From Bacillota bacterium (GTDB lineage Bacteria; Bacillota; Clostridia; Lachnospirales; Lachnospiraceae): 55,469 nt of DNA. Below the pieces are notes generated by a model. It made no database searches, was not told the DNA's origin, and saw nothing but the letters and a program-made list of their open reading frames with translations. The stretch lies in contig JAQXYZ010000153.1 in assembly GCA_029226935.1 (NCBI GenBank), positions 1 through 55,469 on the forward strand, read 5' to 3'. This document shows positions 8,032 through 16,178 of this stretch, piece after piece (position 1 is the stretch's first letter; each line of letters begins with the position of its first letter). The position numbers and the translations under genes were made by a program.

Positions 8032-8102
8032 CAGGGGCAGTAGGAATCGAACCCACATCGACGGTTTTGGAGACCGCTGTTCTACCTTTGAACTATGCCC
8101 CT
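8032..8102 (-). tRNA. tRNA-Trp (anticodon CCA)
   Basis: Reading the minus strand, AGGGGCA pairs with TGCCCCT in the acceptor stem and the discriminator is G. The anticodon loop is CTCCAAA in stem CGGT/ACCG, and the T arm carries GGTTCGATTC. CCA is not encoded. It is 71 bases long. A promoter TTGACA (8157-8162) / TATAAT (8133-8138) with 18-base spacing lies just upstream. Confidence 0.95.
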
Positions 8103-8132
8103 TTATCAGTGGACTTAAAGCCACCGAATGAT

Positions 8133-8162
8133 ATTATATCTCATGAGTCAGTTATCTGTCAA
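8133..8162 (-). promoter_or_regulatory. Promoter of tRNA-Trp
   Basis: Consensus TTGACA and TATAAT hexamers, 18 bases apart, ending about 30 bases before the mature tRNA 5' end. Confidence 0.8.
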
Positions 8163-8172
8163 CATGTTTTTA

Positions 8173-9255
8173 TCAATACATCAGATAATCCTTTGTATCC
8201 TCCTCGATAATCCGACTATATTCCTGAACTTCCTTAGAAGGTGTATAATCTTCCTCCCCAAAAAGAACTTCATGCAGTTTTACCACATTGTCTTCCAATG
8301 AAGTAGGTACTACACAGGAGCCGTTTGTTCCAATGGTTCCTCCGTTTCGCATTCCTTCAAAAGGAAAGCCATCACTTACTGTCACCTTATAATCAGCAAT
8401 CATTCCAAGCACCGGAATGATATCCTCTACATCCAACGAAGTTCTAACGCTGGGAAGCACTGCATTCATTGCATTGGTAAGCGTTCCAATAGAAGATTTT
8501 TTCCCTTTTTCAATCATAGCGGTAAGTACATCTCTCTGCCTCTGGGCACGTCTGAAATCATCTCCGCCTCCATAGCGGATACGACAATAAGCAGTCGCCT
8601 GAAGACCATTCAGATTCTGCTTTCCTGATGATGTTACAGGTGTATATTCAATTCCCATCTCTTCCGCCATTGTACTCTGATAATTGTTCAAATGGGTCAT
8701 CTCGGTTTCGGTAATTTCCATCTCAATTCCGCCCAGTGCGTCTACCGCCTTCATAAGCCCTTCAAAACCGACTGTTATATAATCCGTGATATACATATCA
8801 GTATTCATATTAATCATGCCAATTGCCTGCTCCGGTCCTCCCAGTGCATATGCAGCATTGCATTTCTTATAAGAGTCATTTCCAAGATTCAGATAGGTAT
8901 CCCTGTAAATGGAAATCAGTTTTACTTCATGGCTGTCCATATCAATAGAGCATATCATAATTGTGTCGCTTCTGTTTCCTTTGCCCAAACTGCCATCTCT
9001 GGCATCCACACCAAAAAAGGCAATGTTGAAAATGCCGGTATACTGGTTCTCTTCTCCCGTCTCTTCCGTCTCTTCTACCTTTTCCTTAATCTCTTCATTA
9101 ACAGCAATATTCTCTTCCTTTAGATTGTCCTTAACCGCGCCGCTTTCTTTATCTGTAGCACGCAGCGTCACATACAAAATGCAACCTGCTACCACCAGCA
9201 CAACCAATTCTAAAATAAATAATGGGATATGCTTAACCCATTTCTTCTTATCCAT
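8173..9255 (-). CDS. LCP (LytR-CpsA-Psr) family wall polymer ligase
   Basis: A 360-residue membrane-anchored enzyme: short cytoplasmic start, one transmembrane helix (about residues 10-30), a Glu-rich spacer, then the LCP catalytic domain. Visible family residues are the NIAFFGVDAR strand, NRSDTIM and the Arg/Asp cluster of SIYRDTYL, and CRIRYGGGDDFRRAQRQRDVL. LCP enzymes transfer undecaprenyl-linked glycopolymers (teichoic acid, capsule) onto peptidoglycan outside the membrane. The ATG has an AGAGGA site. It stands alone between tRNA-Trp and radA. Confidence 0.88.
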   Translation of the reverse strand: MDKKKWVKHIPLFILELVVLVVAGCILYVTLRATDKESGAVKDNLKEENIAVNEEIKEKVEETEETGEENQYTGIFNIAFFGVDARDGSLGKGNRSDTIMICSIDMDSHEVKLISIYRDTYLNLGNDSYKKCNAAYALGGPEQAIGMINMNTDMYITDYITVGFEGLMKAVDALGGIEMEITETEMTHLNNYQSTMAEEMGIEYTPVTSSGKQNLNGLQATAYCRIRYGGGDDFRRAQRQRDVLTAMIEKGKKSSIGTLTNAMNAVLPSVRTSLDVEDIIPVLGMIADYKVTVSDGFPFEGMRNGGTIGTNGSCVVPTSLEDNVVKLHEVLFGEEDYTPSKEVQEYSRIIEEDTKDYLMY

Positions 9256-9349
9256 GTTTCCTCTTTTCTGCAGATTACAGTTTGTCCTGCAATACTGCTA
9301 AAATATGTAAAATCCTGTCTTATCTTATCATAAGCCGTCTGTTTTGAAC

Positions 9350-9369
9350 ATATTTTTTTAAAAAAATAT
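9350..9369. terminator. 20-bp perfect AT palindrome downstream of radA
   Basis: ATATTTTTTT-AAAAAAATAT lies about 30 bases after the radA stop and could work as a weak terminator. An 11-base tandem repeat (TTTTGTCATAT twice, 9373-9394) sits between it and radA. Confidence 0.4.
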
Positions 9370-9401
9370 TAATTTTGTCATATTTTTGTCATATTTCTTT
9401 T

Positions 9402-10769
9402 TCAAATTAAATCTATGGCATCTCCAACCGACTTGACCCCAATCAATTTAATACCGGTCACTTCTTTTACGCTGTCCATACATACAAAGGGGATAACGCA
9501 GGTTGTAAATCCTAATTTCTTTGCCTCGGCCACTCTTACCTGTATCTGACTGACGCCACGCACCTCCCCGCTTAAGCCTACCTCTCCTATTGCAATCAGG
9601 CGGTTGTCAATCGCCCTGTTTTTAAAGCTGGAAGCAATTGCCATAACAATTCCCAGATCAATAGCCGGCTCCATAATCCTGATGCCTCCTGCGATGTTTA
9701 CATAGGCATCATAATTTCCAAGAGACATTCCCAGCCTCTTTTCCAACACAGCAATCAGAAGATTGACTCTGTTAAAATCTGTTCCGATTGCCTGCCGTCT
9801 GGGAAGCCCAAAGCTTGTATGACAGACCAATGCCTGGATTTCTATAAGCATCGGACGTGTTCCTTCCATGGAACAGACCACAACAGAGCCGCTCGCTTCC
9901 TCCGGCTTGCCACTTAGCATAAATTCAGACGGATTCTGTACCTCCTTAAGCCCCGTGGCTTCCATTTCAAACACACCAATCTCATTCGTAGACCCGAACC
10001 GGTTCTTTACTCCCCGCAAAATACGATAGGAAGCATGCCTGTCTCCCTCAAAATACAGCACTGTATCCACCATATGCTCCAGCACTCTCGGTCCCGCAAC
10101 AGTTCCCTCTTTTGTAACATGTCCCACAATAAAGATAGAAATGTTCAACCCCTTTGCCAGCTGTAAAAACAGACTGGTAGCCTCTCTAACCTGAGAGACG
10201 CTCCCCGGAGCCGAAGAAATATCTTCCTGGTACATGGTCTGGATAGAGTCTATAACCACCACATCCGGTTTCATATGACGCATAGTTTCCTCAATAGCGT
10301 CCAGACTTGTTTCACACATGAGTTTTAGCTGATTGTTAAACTCTCCAATCCGATTCGCCCGTATCTTAATCTGTTTTAGGGATTCTTCCCCGGAAACATA
10401 CAGCACCTCCTGACCGTCTTGTGCCATATTTCGGCACACCTGCAACAGCAGTGTAGACTTTCCAATTCCCGGATCTCCGCCTACCAGCGTAAGGGAGCCT
10501 TTCACAAGCCCACCTCCGAGCACCCTGTCAAGTTCCTTCATATGAGTGCTGATGCGGTCATCTTCCTCCAGTGAGATTTCGTTAAGCGCCGACGGCTTAT
10601 TGAATTTTGCCGTTCCATTTTTTGTTGATTTCGTGGAAGCTCCCGTTACCACCGTTTCCTCCACAAAGGTATTCCATTGCCTGCACCCCGGGCATTGTCC
10701 CATCCATTTAGAAGATTCATGCCCACAATTCTGGCAGAAATAAATTGTAGCATTCTTTCCTTTTGCCAT
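9402..10769 (-). CDS. radA: DNA repair protein RadA
   Basis: A 455-residue RadA/Sms, the branch-migration helicase that helps RecA-mediated recombination and repair. Order of domains: an N-terminal four-Cys zinc finger (CQNCG...CPGC), a RecA-like ATPase with Walker A GGDPGIGKSTLL, the RadA signature KNRFGST, and a C-terminal Lon-protease-like domain (ending GEVGLSGEVRGVSQ). The frame is open for 16 more codons, but AAGGGGAG six bases before the ATG at 10769 fixes the start. A terminator lies just upstream, so it is transcribed separately from the 136-residue gene. Confidence 0.96.
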   Translation of the reverse strand: MAKGKNATIYFCQNCGHESSKWMGQCPGCRQWNTFVEETVVTGASTKSTKNGTAKFNKPSALNEISLEEDDRISTHMKELDRVLGGGLVKGSLTLVGGDPGIGKSTLLLQVCRNMAQDGQEVLYVSGEESLKQIKIRANRIGEFNNQLKLMCETSLDAIEETMRHMKPDVVVIDSIQTMYQEDISSAPGSVSQVREATSLFLQLAKGLNISIFIVGHVTKEGTVAGPRVLEHMVDTVLYFEGDRHASYRILRGVKNRFGSTNEIGVFEMEATGLKEVQNPSEFMLSGKPEEASGSVVVCSMEGTRPMLIEIQALVCHTSFGLPRRQAIGTDFNRVNLLIAVLEKRLGMSLGNYDAYVNIAGGIRIMEPAIDLGIVMAIASSFKNRAIDNRLIAIGEVGLSGEVRGVSQIQVRVAEAKKLGFTTCVIPFVCMDSVKEVTGIKLIGVKSVGDAIDLI

Positions 10770-10803
10770 TAGCCGCTCCCCTTTATAATCAATGTTTTCA
10801 GAC

Positions 10804-10844
10804 AAAAACTGCTGCAAAATATCTGTTTTACCTTTTGCAGCAGC
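10804..10844 (-). terminator. Terminator after the 136-residue gene
   Basis: On the minus strand GCTGCTGCAAAA and TTTTGCAGCAG form a strong stem followed by TTTTTGT. Confidence 0.8.
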
Positions 10845-10872
10845 TTCTATGAATTCTTTTACTTATTGAATG

Positions 10873-11283
10873 CTATTTTGTAACTCTGACCTTGACTTCT
10901 CCAGCTCCGGCAAGCTCCACGCTGATATTCAGCTTACCACCTAAGTTGGTCTTCATCTTGCCAATGCTCTTTTCGTCCACAAACACCTCATACTCAGTGT
11001 CCTCGTTAAGCTCCAGGGTAATCTGTGCATCCTCATCACCTTCTACGACAAAATTCACTTCATCCGCAGTTTCCTCAAAATGCAGGACGCTGGTACCCGG
11101 TACTGACTCGTACACAAACATTCCGTTTCTCTCCAGCTTCGTCATCGTCTTAAAGGTCTTGACCTTATACAAATCTCCGCAATGTTCAAAATCTTCCAGT
11201 TTCGCCTTGTCAGCAAGCTTATGATTTCCAAAACTAATGCTTCCATCTGCTTCTGAACGAAGTAATTCATCTACAACAGCCAT
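10873..11283 (-). CDS. Conserved small protein of Clostridia, function unknown
   Basis: A 136-residue soluble acidic protein rich in beta strands, with no signal peptide or membrane segment. Homologues in Lachnospiraceae are often labelled 'endosialidase' in databases, but nothing here shows a glycosidase fold or catalytic motif, so I do not adopt that name. The C-terminal half (ITLELNEDTEYEVFVDEKSI) reads like a small beta-sandwich. AGGAGG precedes the ATG. It is a single-gene unit with a strong terminator after it. Its constant presence in the family suggests a housekeeping role. Confidence 0.7.
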   Translation of the reverse strand: MAVVDELLRSEADGSISFGNHKLADKAKLEDFEHCGDLYKVKTFKTMTKLERNGMFVYESVPGTSVLHFEETADEVNFVVEGDEDAQITLELNEDTEYEVFVDEKSIGKMKTNLGGKLNISVELAGAGEVKVRVTK

Positions 11284-11382
11284 TTTCTTATGTCCTCCTG
11301 CCTGGTATCTTAAGTTTAGTCCTGTAAGTTAATGTCAGTATAATATATTTTTCTTTTGATATCCACAAAAAATTAAAAACTT

Positions 11383-13842
11383 TTATGGATTTGTCTTTAT
11401 TTTTACATCAAAAACAACTTGTTCCTTACGAAAGCCCACCGTTACCGTATCGCCGGCTTTTATGCGTCCTTCCAGAATTTCTTCTGCCAGCTTATCCTCC
11501 ACCACACTCTGCAATGCTCTCTTTAAAGGACGGGCTCCCATTTTATCATCCGAATATTTGCTGACAATGTGCTCCTTCAACGCAGTGCTTAAAGACAGTT
11601 TGATCTGCATCTGCTTTTTACAGCGCTTAGCAAGATTATCTCCGAGAAGATTAATGATTTCATGCATTTCCTCTTTTCCAAGAGGCTGAAATACCATGAT
11701 TTCGTCAATTCGATTAATAAATTCCGGCTTAAACAGCTTTTTAACTTCTTCCATCACACCGGATTTCATTTTTTCATAGTCCTGCTCTTTGGTAGTTTCC
11801 GTAAAAAATCCCAGATTTTTAGGAGAAATAATCCTCTGCGCTCCCGCATTAGAAGTCATAATCAGTATGGTATTCTTGAAGCTGACTTTCCTTCCCTTGG
11901 AATCTGTGATGTGTCCGTCATCCAGCACCTGTAAAAGCACATTAAATACATCCGGGTGGGCTTTTTCTATTTCATCAAAAAGGATTACTGAATAAGGGTT
12001 TTTACGCACCTTCTCACTAAGCTGTCCACCCTCTTCAAATCCCACATATCCCGGAGGCGAACCAATCATCTTGGATACGGAATGGCCCTCCATGTATTCT
12101 GACATATCCACTCGGATCAGTGCGTTTTCCGAACCGAACATTGACTCTGCCAACGCCTTGCTCAATTCTGTTTTTCCGACACCGGTAGGTCCAAGGAACA
12201 AGAAAGAGCCAATAGGTCTGTTAGGATCCTGAAGTCCCACCCTTCCTCTGCGGATAGCACGAGACACTGCAGAAACTGCCGTCTCCTGTCCAATGACACG
12301 CTTATGGAGAATTTTTTCCAGCTTTAGCAGTCTTTCACTTTCCTTTTCCGTCAGTTTCTTGACCGGAATTCTGGTCCACGAAGCAACCACCTCGGCAATT
12401 TCATTTTCTCCAATAGAAAAGCTGCTTTCTGTCTGCTCTCTGCGGTTCTTTTCCCGGGCACGCTCATATTTTCTGATCAGCTTATCCTGTTCAGCGCGTA
12501 TCTGTGCAGCCTTCTCCATATCCTGTTCTTTCAGGCACTGCTCCACCTCCAGATCAATTTCTGTGATACGTCCCAGCATTTCCTTCAGCTTTTCGGGTGT
12601 ATGCATGCCTCTTAAACGTACTGCGGAAGCTGCCTCATCGATCAGGTCAATGGCTTTATCCGGAAGATTCCTGTCATTGATATAGCGTTCAGAAAGCTGT
12701 ACCGCTGCCCAGATAGCCTCCTCTGTAATGGTAACCTTATGGTGCTCCTCATATTTGGGCGCTACCCCTTTTAAAATTTCAACTGCCTCCTCAATAGAGG
12801 GCTCCTCCACATAGACCGACTGGAACCGGCGCTCTAAAGCAGCATCCTTCTCCACATATTTATGGTATTCTGCTACCGTGGTTGCACCGATTAACTGCAA
12901 TTCACCTCTTGCCAGAGAAGGCTTTAAGATATTGGAAGCATCTATGGCTCCTTCTGCCCCTCCTGCCCCGATAATCGTATGCATCTCATCCAGGAACAAA
13001 ATAATATTTCCGTCTTCCTGCACCTCCCGGATGACCTTCTTAATTCTCTCCTCAAATTCTCCACGGTATTTAGAACCTGCCACCATACCAGACAAATCCA
13101 GCGTAAGAAGACGCTTATTCTGCACGGTAAAGGGCACCTCTCCTGCTGCAATTCGCAGTGCAAGCCCCTCTACCACAGCCGTTTTGCCCACACCCGGCTC
13201 TCCAATCAAACAGGGATTGTTCTTGGTTCTACGGCTCAGGATTTCTATCACACGTTTAATCTCATTTTCTCTTCCAATGACAGGATCGAGCTTTCCCGCC
13301 GCTGCAAGCGCTGTAAGGTCACGGCTATATTGCTCCAAAGTGGATGCCTGCTTATTTTTTTTGCCCTGCTTTTTGGACAGGTCCTCTTTGTAAAGGCTCC
13401 CATCCTCTCCCATGGCAACCAACGTATCCACATACAGCTTCTGAACAGACAGCCCCAGTGTATTAATAAGACGAACTGCCACATTTTCGCCTTCTTTTAA
13501 GAGGGCAAGCAAAATATGTTCTGTTCCTGTCTCCTCTGCGCCAAAACGGTCTGCCTGTCTGTGGGCTTCCTCAAGGACCATCTGCGCCCTGGGGGAATAC
13601 CCCTCTCTCTCCTTAACAGCAACAGCCGCTTCCGGCACAATGAGATCTCTGATCATCTCTATGATCCTTTCCTCATCTGCTCCATTTTCCTTAAGAACTC
13701 TGGCTGCCACACCCGTATCTTCCCTCATAAGTCCTACCAGAATATGTTCTGTGCCGACATAACCGGTATGCATTCTGGACGCTGTCTTTTCTGCAAGCAT
13801 AAGCGCTGCTTTTGCCTTATCTGTAAAACCACCTGACTGCAT
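11383..13842 (-). CDS. clpC: ATP-dependent Clp protease ATPase subunit ClpC
   Basis: An 819-residue AAA+ unfoldase that feeds proteins to ClpP. It has two N-terminal Clp-N repeats (residues about 1-140), AAA domain 1 with Walker A GEPGVGKTAVVEG and Walker B ILFLDEMH, a middle domain with a UVR-like helix pair, and AAA domain 2 with GPTGVGKTELSKAL and VILFDEIEKAHP. It ends in a D2-small domain. A GGAGG site inside the end of the upstream GntR gene precedes its ATG, only 2 bases after that gene's stop. The usual ctsR-mcsA-mcsB partners are missing from this locus. Confidence 0.95.
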   Translation of the reverse strand: MQSGGFTDKAKAALMLAEKTASRMHTGYVGTEHILVGLMREDTGVAARVLKENGADEERIIEMIRDLIVPEAAVAVKEREGYSPRAQMVLEEAHRQADRFGAEETGTEHILLALLKEGENVAVRLINTLGLSVQKLYVDTLVAMGEDGSLYKEDLSKKQGKKNKQASTLEQYSRDLTALAAAGKLDPVIGRENEIKRVIEILSRRTKNNPCLIGEPGVGKTAVVEGLALRIAAGEVPFTVQNKRLLTLDLSGMVAGSKYRGEFEERIKKVIREVQEDGNIILFLDEMHTIIGAGGAEGAIDASNILKPSLARGELQLIGATTVAEYHKYVEKDAALERRFQSVYVEEPSIEEAVEILKGVAPKYEEHHKVTITEEAIWAAVQLSERYINDRNLPDKAIDLIDEAASAVRLRGMHTPEKLKEMLGRITEIDLEVEQCLKEQDMEKAAQIRAEQDKLIRKYERAREKNRREQTESSFSIGENEIAEVVASWTRIPVKKLTEKESERLLKLEKILHKRVIGQETAVSAVSRAIRRGRVGLQDPNRPIGSFLFLGPTGVGKTELSKALAESMFGSENALIRVDMSEYMEGHSVSKMIGSPPGYVGFEEGGQLSEKVRKNPYSVILFDEIEKAHPDVFNVLLQVLDDGHITDSKGRKVSFKNTILIMTSNAGAQRIISPKNLGFFTETTKEQDYEKMKSGVMEEVKKLFKPEFINRIDEIMVFQPLGKEEMHEIINLLGDNLAKRCKKQMQIKLSLSTALKEHIVSKYSDDKMGARPLKRALQSVVEDKLAEEILEGRIKAGDTVTVGFRKEQVVFDVKIKTNP

Positions 13843-13844
13843 TT

Positions 13845-14219
13845 TTAGGCTCCTCCAAACTCTTCATATACTTCATCTATCATCCGATGCACTTCTTCTT
13901 TGGAAATCCCCTTGCAGATCCCCTTAGCCAGAATAACCCGCAAATCCTCATTCATTTCTTCCAAAGTTCTGATTTTATCAATGTCCAGTGCAATTACTGC
14001 ACCTTTTCTTCTGTCCACCTTGACAAAACCTTCCTGCTTTAATACCGTGTAGGCTTTATTCACAGTGTGCATGTTAATCCCAATATCATCTGCCAGCTGC
14101 CTCACCGAGGGAAGTGCATCCCCTTCCTGAAACTTTGCGGTTGCAATCCCCATAATAATCTGGTTTCGGAGCTGTAAATAAAGTGCCTCTTCACTGTTAA
14201 AGTCTATTTCAATAATCAT
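13845..14219 (-). CDS. GntR-family (YtrA-type) regulator in operon with clpC
   Basis: A 124-residue short GntR regulator: a winged helix (residues about 10-75, with LPSVRQLADDIGINMHTVNK) followed by a brief helical tail, the size of the YtrA subfamily, which lacks a full ligand domain. A GTG two codons earlier is open, but AAGGGG lies 7 bases before the ATG at 14219. It is immediately followed by clpC, so it may control that chaperone in place of CtsR. YtrA-type regulators more often control ABC transporters, none of which is nearby. Confidence 0.85.
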   Translation of the reverse strand: MIIEIDFNSEEALYLQLRNQIIMGIATAKFQEGDALPSVRQLADDIGINMHTVNKAYTVLKQEGFVKVDRRKGAVIALDIDKIRTLEEMNEDLRVILAKGICKGISKEEVHRMIDEVYEEFGGA

Positions 14220-14287
14220 ATGCACACCCCTTCTTTTCGCAAATTATGTATTTTAGGTAACACAGTAATTTATCATCTCAGGATACA

Positions 14288-14313
14288 AGAGGAATAGCTC
14301 CCGCTATTCCTCT
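14288..14313 (-). terminator. Hairpin after the SH3 protein gene
   Basis: AGAGGAATAGC and GCTATTCCTCT form an 11-bp stem with a 4-base loop. The following T tract is weak (TTGTATCC), so termination may be partial. Confidence 0.6.
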
Positions 14314-14320
14314 CCTGTGC

Positions 14321-15679
14321 TTATAAGTCCTTATCGTCCATGTTCAAAAATTCAAATTCGAACTCATCATCGTCTACCAAAAAGTTCTGCGGTTTTCTGG
14401 GTGCCGGTCTTTTAACGGGTTCTTTCCTTTCTGCGGCATGTAATTCCCCGTCTCCTCTGTTTCTGGAAGAAGTTCTGTCCTGTGCTTTGGCAGGTTTTTC
14501 TACAGATTTAGAAGACGCAGATTTTTTTGTCCTGACTACCGGTGGTTCTTCTTCCTCGACAACGCGCTTTTTACTTTTCTTTTTGACCGGAACAGGCTCC
14601 TCCTCTTCCTCCTCATCCTCTTCCTCGTATTCATACTCATAACTGAGGTCTCTGATCTTAAACAGAAGGATGGTAAGCACAATGAACAGAATCACAATCA
14701 CCACTGCAAGAATGATAATGATGATTTTTTGATTATCCATCTGGCCCTGCAATCTCAACGTGTTTTCATTGGCAGCGCCCACTGCAGTAAGCAGATCATT
14801 TAGTTTCTGTCTAGTTCCGTTTATATTATCATACAGATAGTATTCATATTCTCCGGCATCATTTTGAGTATAGACAATTTCGTAGTCATTATTCTCAGGA
14901 ACCGGTTCTTCTTCGGGAACTTCCTCCTGTGGTTCCTCAGGAATTTCTCCTTCAGCACCCTCCAAAGCTTCTCCCTCTGTTCCTTCACCTTCCAGACCTC
15001 CCCCTGTTCCTTCGGTGCTTTCACCATTCCCTGCCGTGCCAATATCAATCAGGTCGGAACGAATATATCCTTCAACTGTCTTATTGTTATAATTACAGGT
15101 AATCTGATACCATTTATTTCCTGCACTGTCATTTGCCTCACCGATTAATGTAATCGAAGTACCACCCGGAAGGGATGTTACCGTATCATGCTTCGTCGAA
15201 GCACCCGAACGGATCCTGACGCTGTTATTGGAAGATTTTACGGTTGCCTGTTGTTCTCCTATGGAGGTAGGCACTGTCTCAGCAGGTTTTTCCGCAGTTT
15301 CTGTCGAAGAAGCTGCCGTCTGGCTTTCACTCGAAGAACCGGATGCATTTGAAGTAACCTTAATGTCCTCACTGGTCTGTACCAGATCGCTTCTGATATA
15401 ACCATATCCGCCTTCGGCAACAGAAACCTTATACCATACAGTTCCGGCACTGTCCTTAACCGCCTCTAAAATATCAATCTTTTTTCCTTTTACGGTACTT
15501 CCCACTACTTCACTGTCTGTACTCGTTTCCTTGCGAATCTTAGCGGTCTCTGCAGTTACTGTTCCCGTAGCTGCCAGACTTGTAAATGTAGATGCACAAA
15601 ACACAGCTGCCATTACGGCAAGTCCTGCCAATCCCTTTACCAAACTCATCTTTCCAGTCAGTGCACTTAACTTTTTCAC
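14321..15679 (-). CDS. Membrane-anchored protein with two bacterial SH3 domains
   Basis: A 452-residue protein. A signal-like hydrophobic stretch (GLAGLAVMAAVFCASTF) is followed by two SH3b domains (about residues 40-110 and 145-215; each ends in a GYIRSDL motif). Then come a Gly/Glu-rich linker, a transmembrane helix (IIIIILAVVIVILFIVL) and a charged cytoplasmic tail with Glu and Lys blocks. SH3b domains normally bind peptidoglycan, so this links wall to membrane. The start is the GTG at 15679 with AAAGGAG 8 bases upstream; the longer open frame would overlap the next gene. It lies 13 bases after the zinc-ribbon gene, so they are co-transcribed. Confidence 0.8.
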   Translation of the reverse strand: MKKLSALTGKMSLVKGLAGLAVMAAVFCASTFTSLAATGTVTAETAKIRKETSTDSEVVGSTVKGKKIDILEAVKDSAGTVWYKVSVAEGGYGYIRSDLVQTSEDIKVTSNASGSSSESQTAASSTETAEKPAETVPTSIGEQQATVKSSNNSVRIRSGASTKHDTVTSLPGGTSITLIGEANDSAGNKWYQITCNYNNKTVEGYIRSDLIDIGTAGNGESTEGTGGGLEGEGTEGEALEGAEGEIPEEPQEEVPEEEPVPENNDYEIVYTQNDAGEYEYYLYDNINGTRQKLNDLLTAVGAANENTLRLQGQMDNQKIIIIILAVVIVILFIVLTILLFKIRDLSYEYEYEEEDEEEEEEPVPVKKKSKKRVVEEEEPPVVRTKKSASSKSVEKPAKAQDRTSSRNRGDGELHAAERKEPVKRPAPRKPQNFLVDDDEFEFEFLNMDDKDL

Positions 15680-15692
15680 TTTACTTTCTCCT

Positions 15693-16160
15693 TTATCTTT
15701 CCCTTGTATAACGTTTAATTCCCTGATCCCCCTGCGCAGCTTCCCCATAGCCTATGCCTCTCTTCTTCCGCTGTGCACGCGTTCTTTCTTCAACTTCTCT
15801 GTGATACGCTTCCTCGCACTTATGGCAGAGCCGTCCGCTGCTGATGTTCACACCACAAACTTCGCACCGGATGTACCCGCCTCTGTTCTCAACCACTTCA
15901 AACCGTTTTTCTTTGATCATGTCCCTGATTGATTTATGCGTCACACCGGTAGCATCCGAAATTGCAGCCACATTGGCGCCTTTATGTCTTTCCAGATAGT
16001 TGCGGACTTTTCCGTAGTCATCATAGGCGAGTCTTCCACAATCCTCACATTGATATTCTCCCACGCCCATATAAACCATGACACCACCACACTTATCACA
16101 GATGGTCGGTCTTTTGATTTCCTCCGAGAATAACCGTTCTTGCATCTCCCCACCAGTCAT
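15693..16160 (-). CDS. Zinc-ribbon protein resembling flagellar-operon protein YvyF
   Basis: A 155-residue cytoplasmic protein with an N-terminal CxxC...CxxC zinc ribbon (CDKCGG ... CEDCGR), a central winged-helix-like segment (NYLERHKGANVAAISDATGV) and a second CxxC pair (CEVCG ... CHKC), ending in a basic tail. This layout resembles the YvyF/TIGR03826 family often found in flagellar operons; no flagellar gene is beside it here. GGAGG lies 9-13 bases before the ATG. It follows purD by 18 bases and precedes the SH3 protein, so it rides in the same transcript. Confidence 0.65.
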   Translation of the reverse strand: MTGGEMQERLFSEEIKRPTICDKCGGVMVYMGVGEYQCEDCGRLAYDDYGKVRNYLERHKGANVAAISDATGVTHKSIRDMIKEKRFEVVENRGGYIRCEVCGVNISSGRLCHKCEEAYHREVEERTRAQRKKRGIGYGEAAQGDQGIKRYTRER

Positions 16161-16178
16161 AATGCCATCTTCCTCCGT

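Noticed and set aside
7922-8131. Plus-strand frame over tRNA-Trp
   Set aside because: Covers the LacI end, terminator and tRNA; a shadow frame.
10770-10817. 16-residue extension of RadA
   Set aside because: Contains the ribosome site for the ATG at 10769, and the zinc finger begins soon after that ATG.
12878-13500. Long plus-strand frames antisense to clpC
   Set aside because: They mirror the conserved clpC coding strand, have no ribosome sites and Ser/Pro-rich composition typical of antisense frames.
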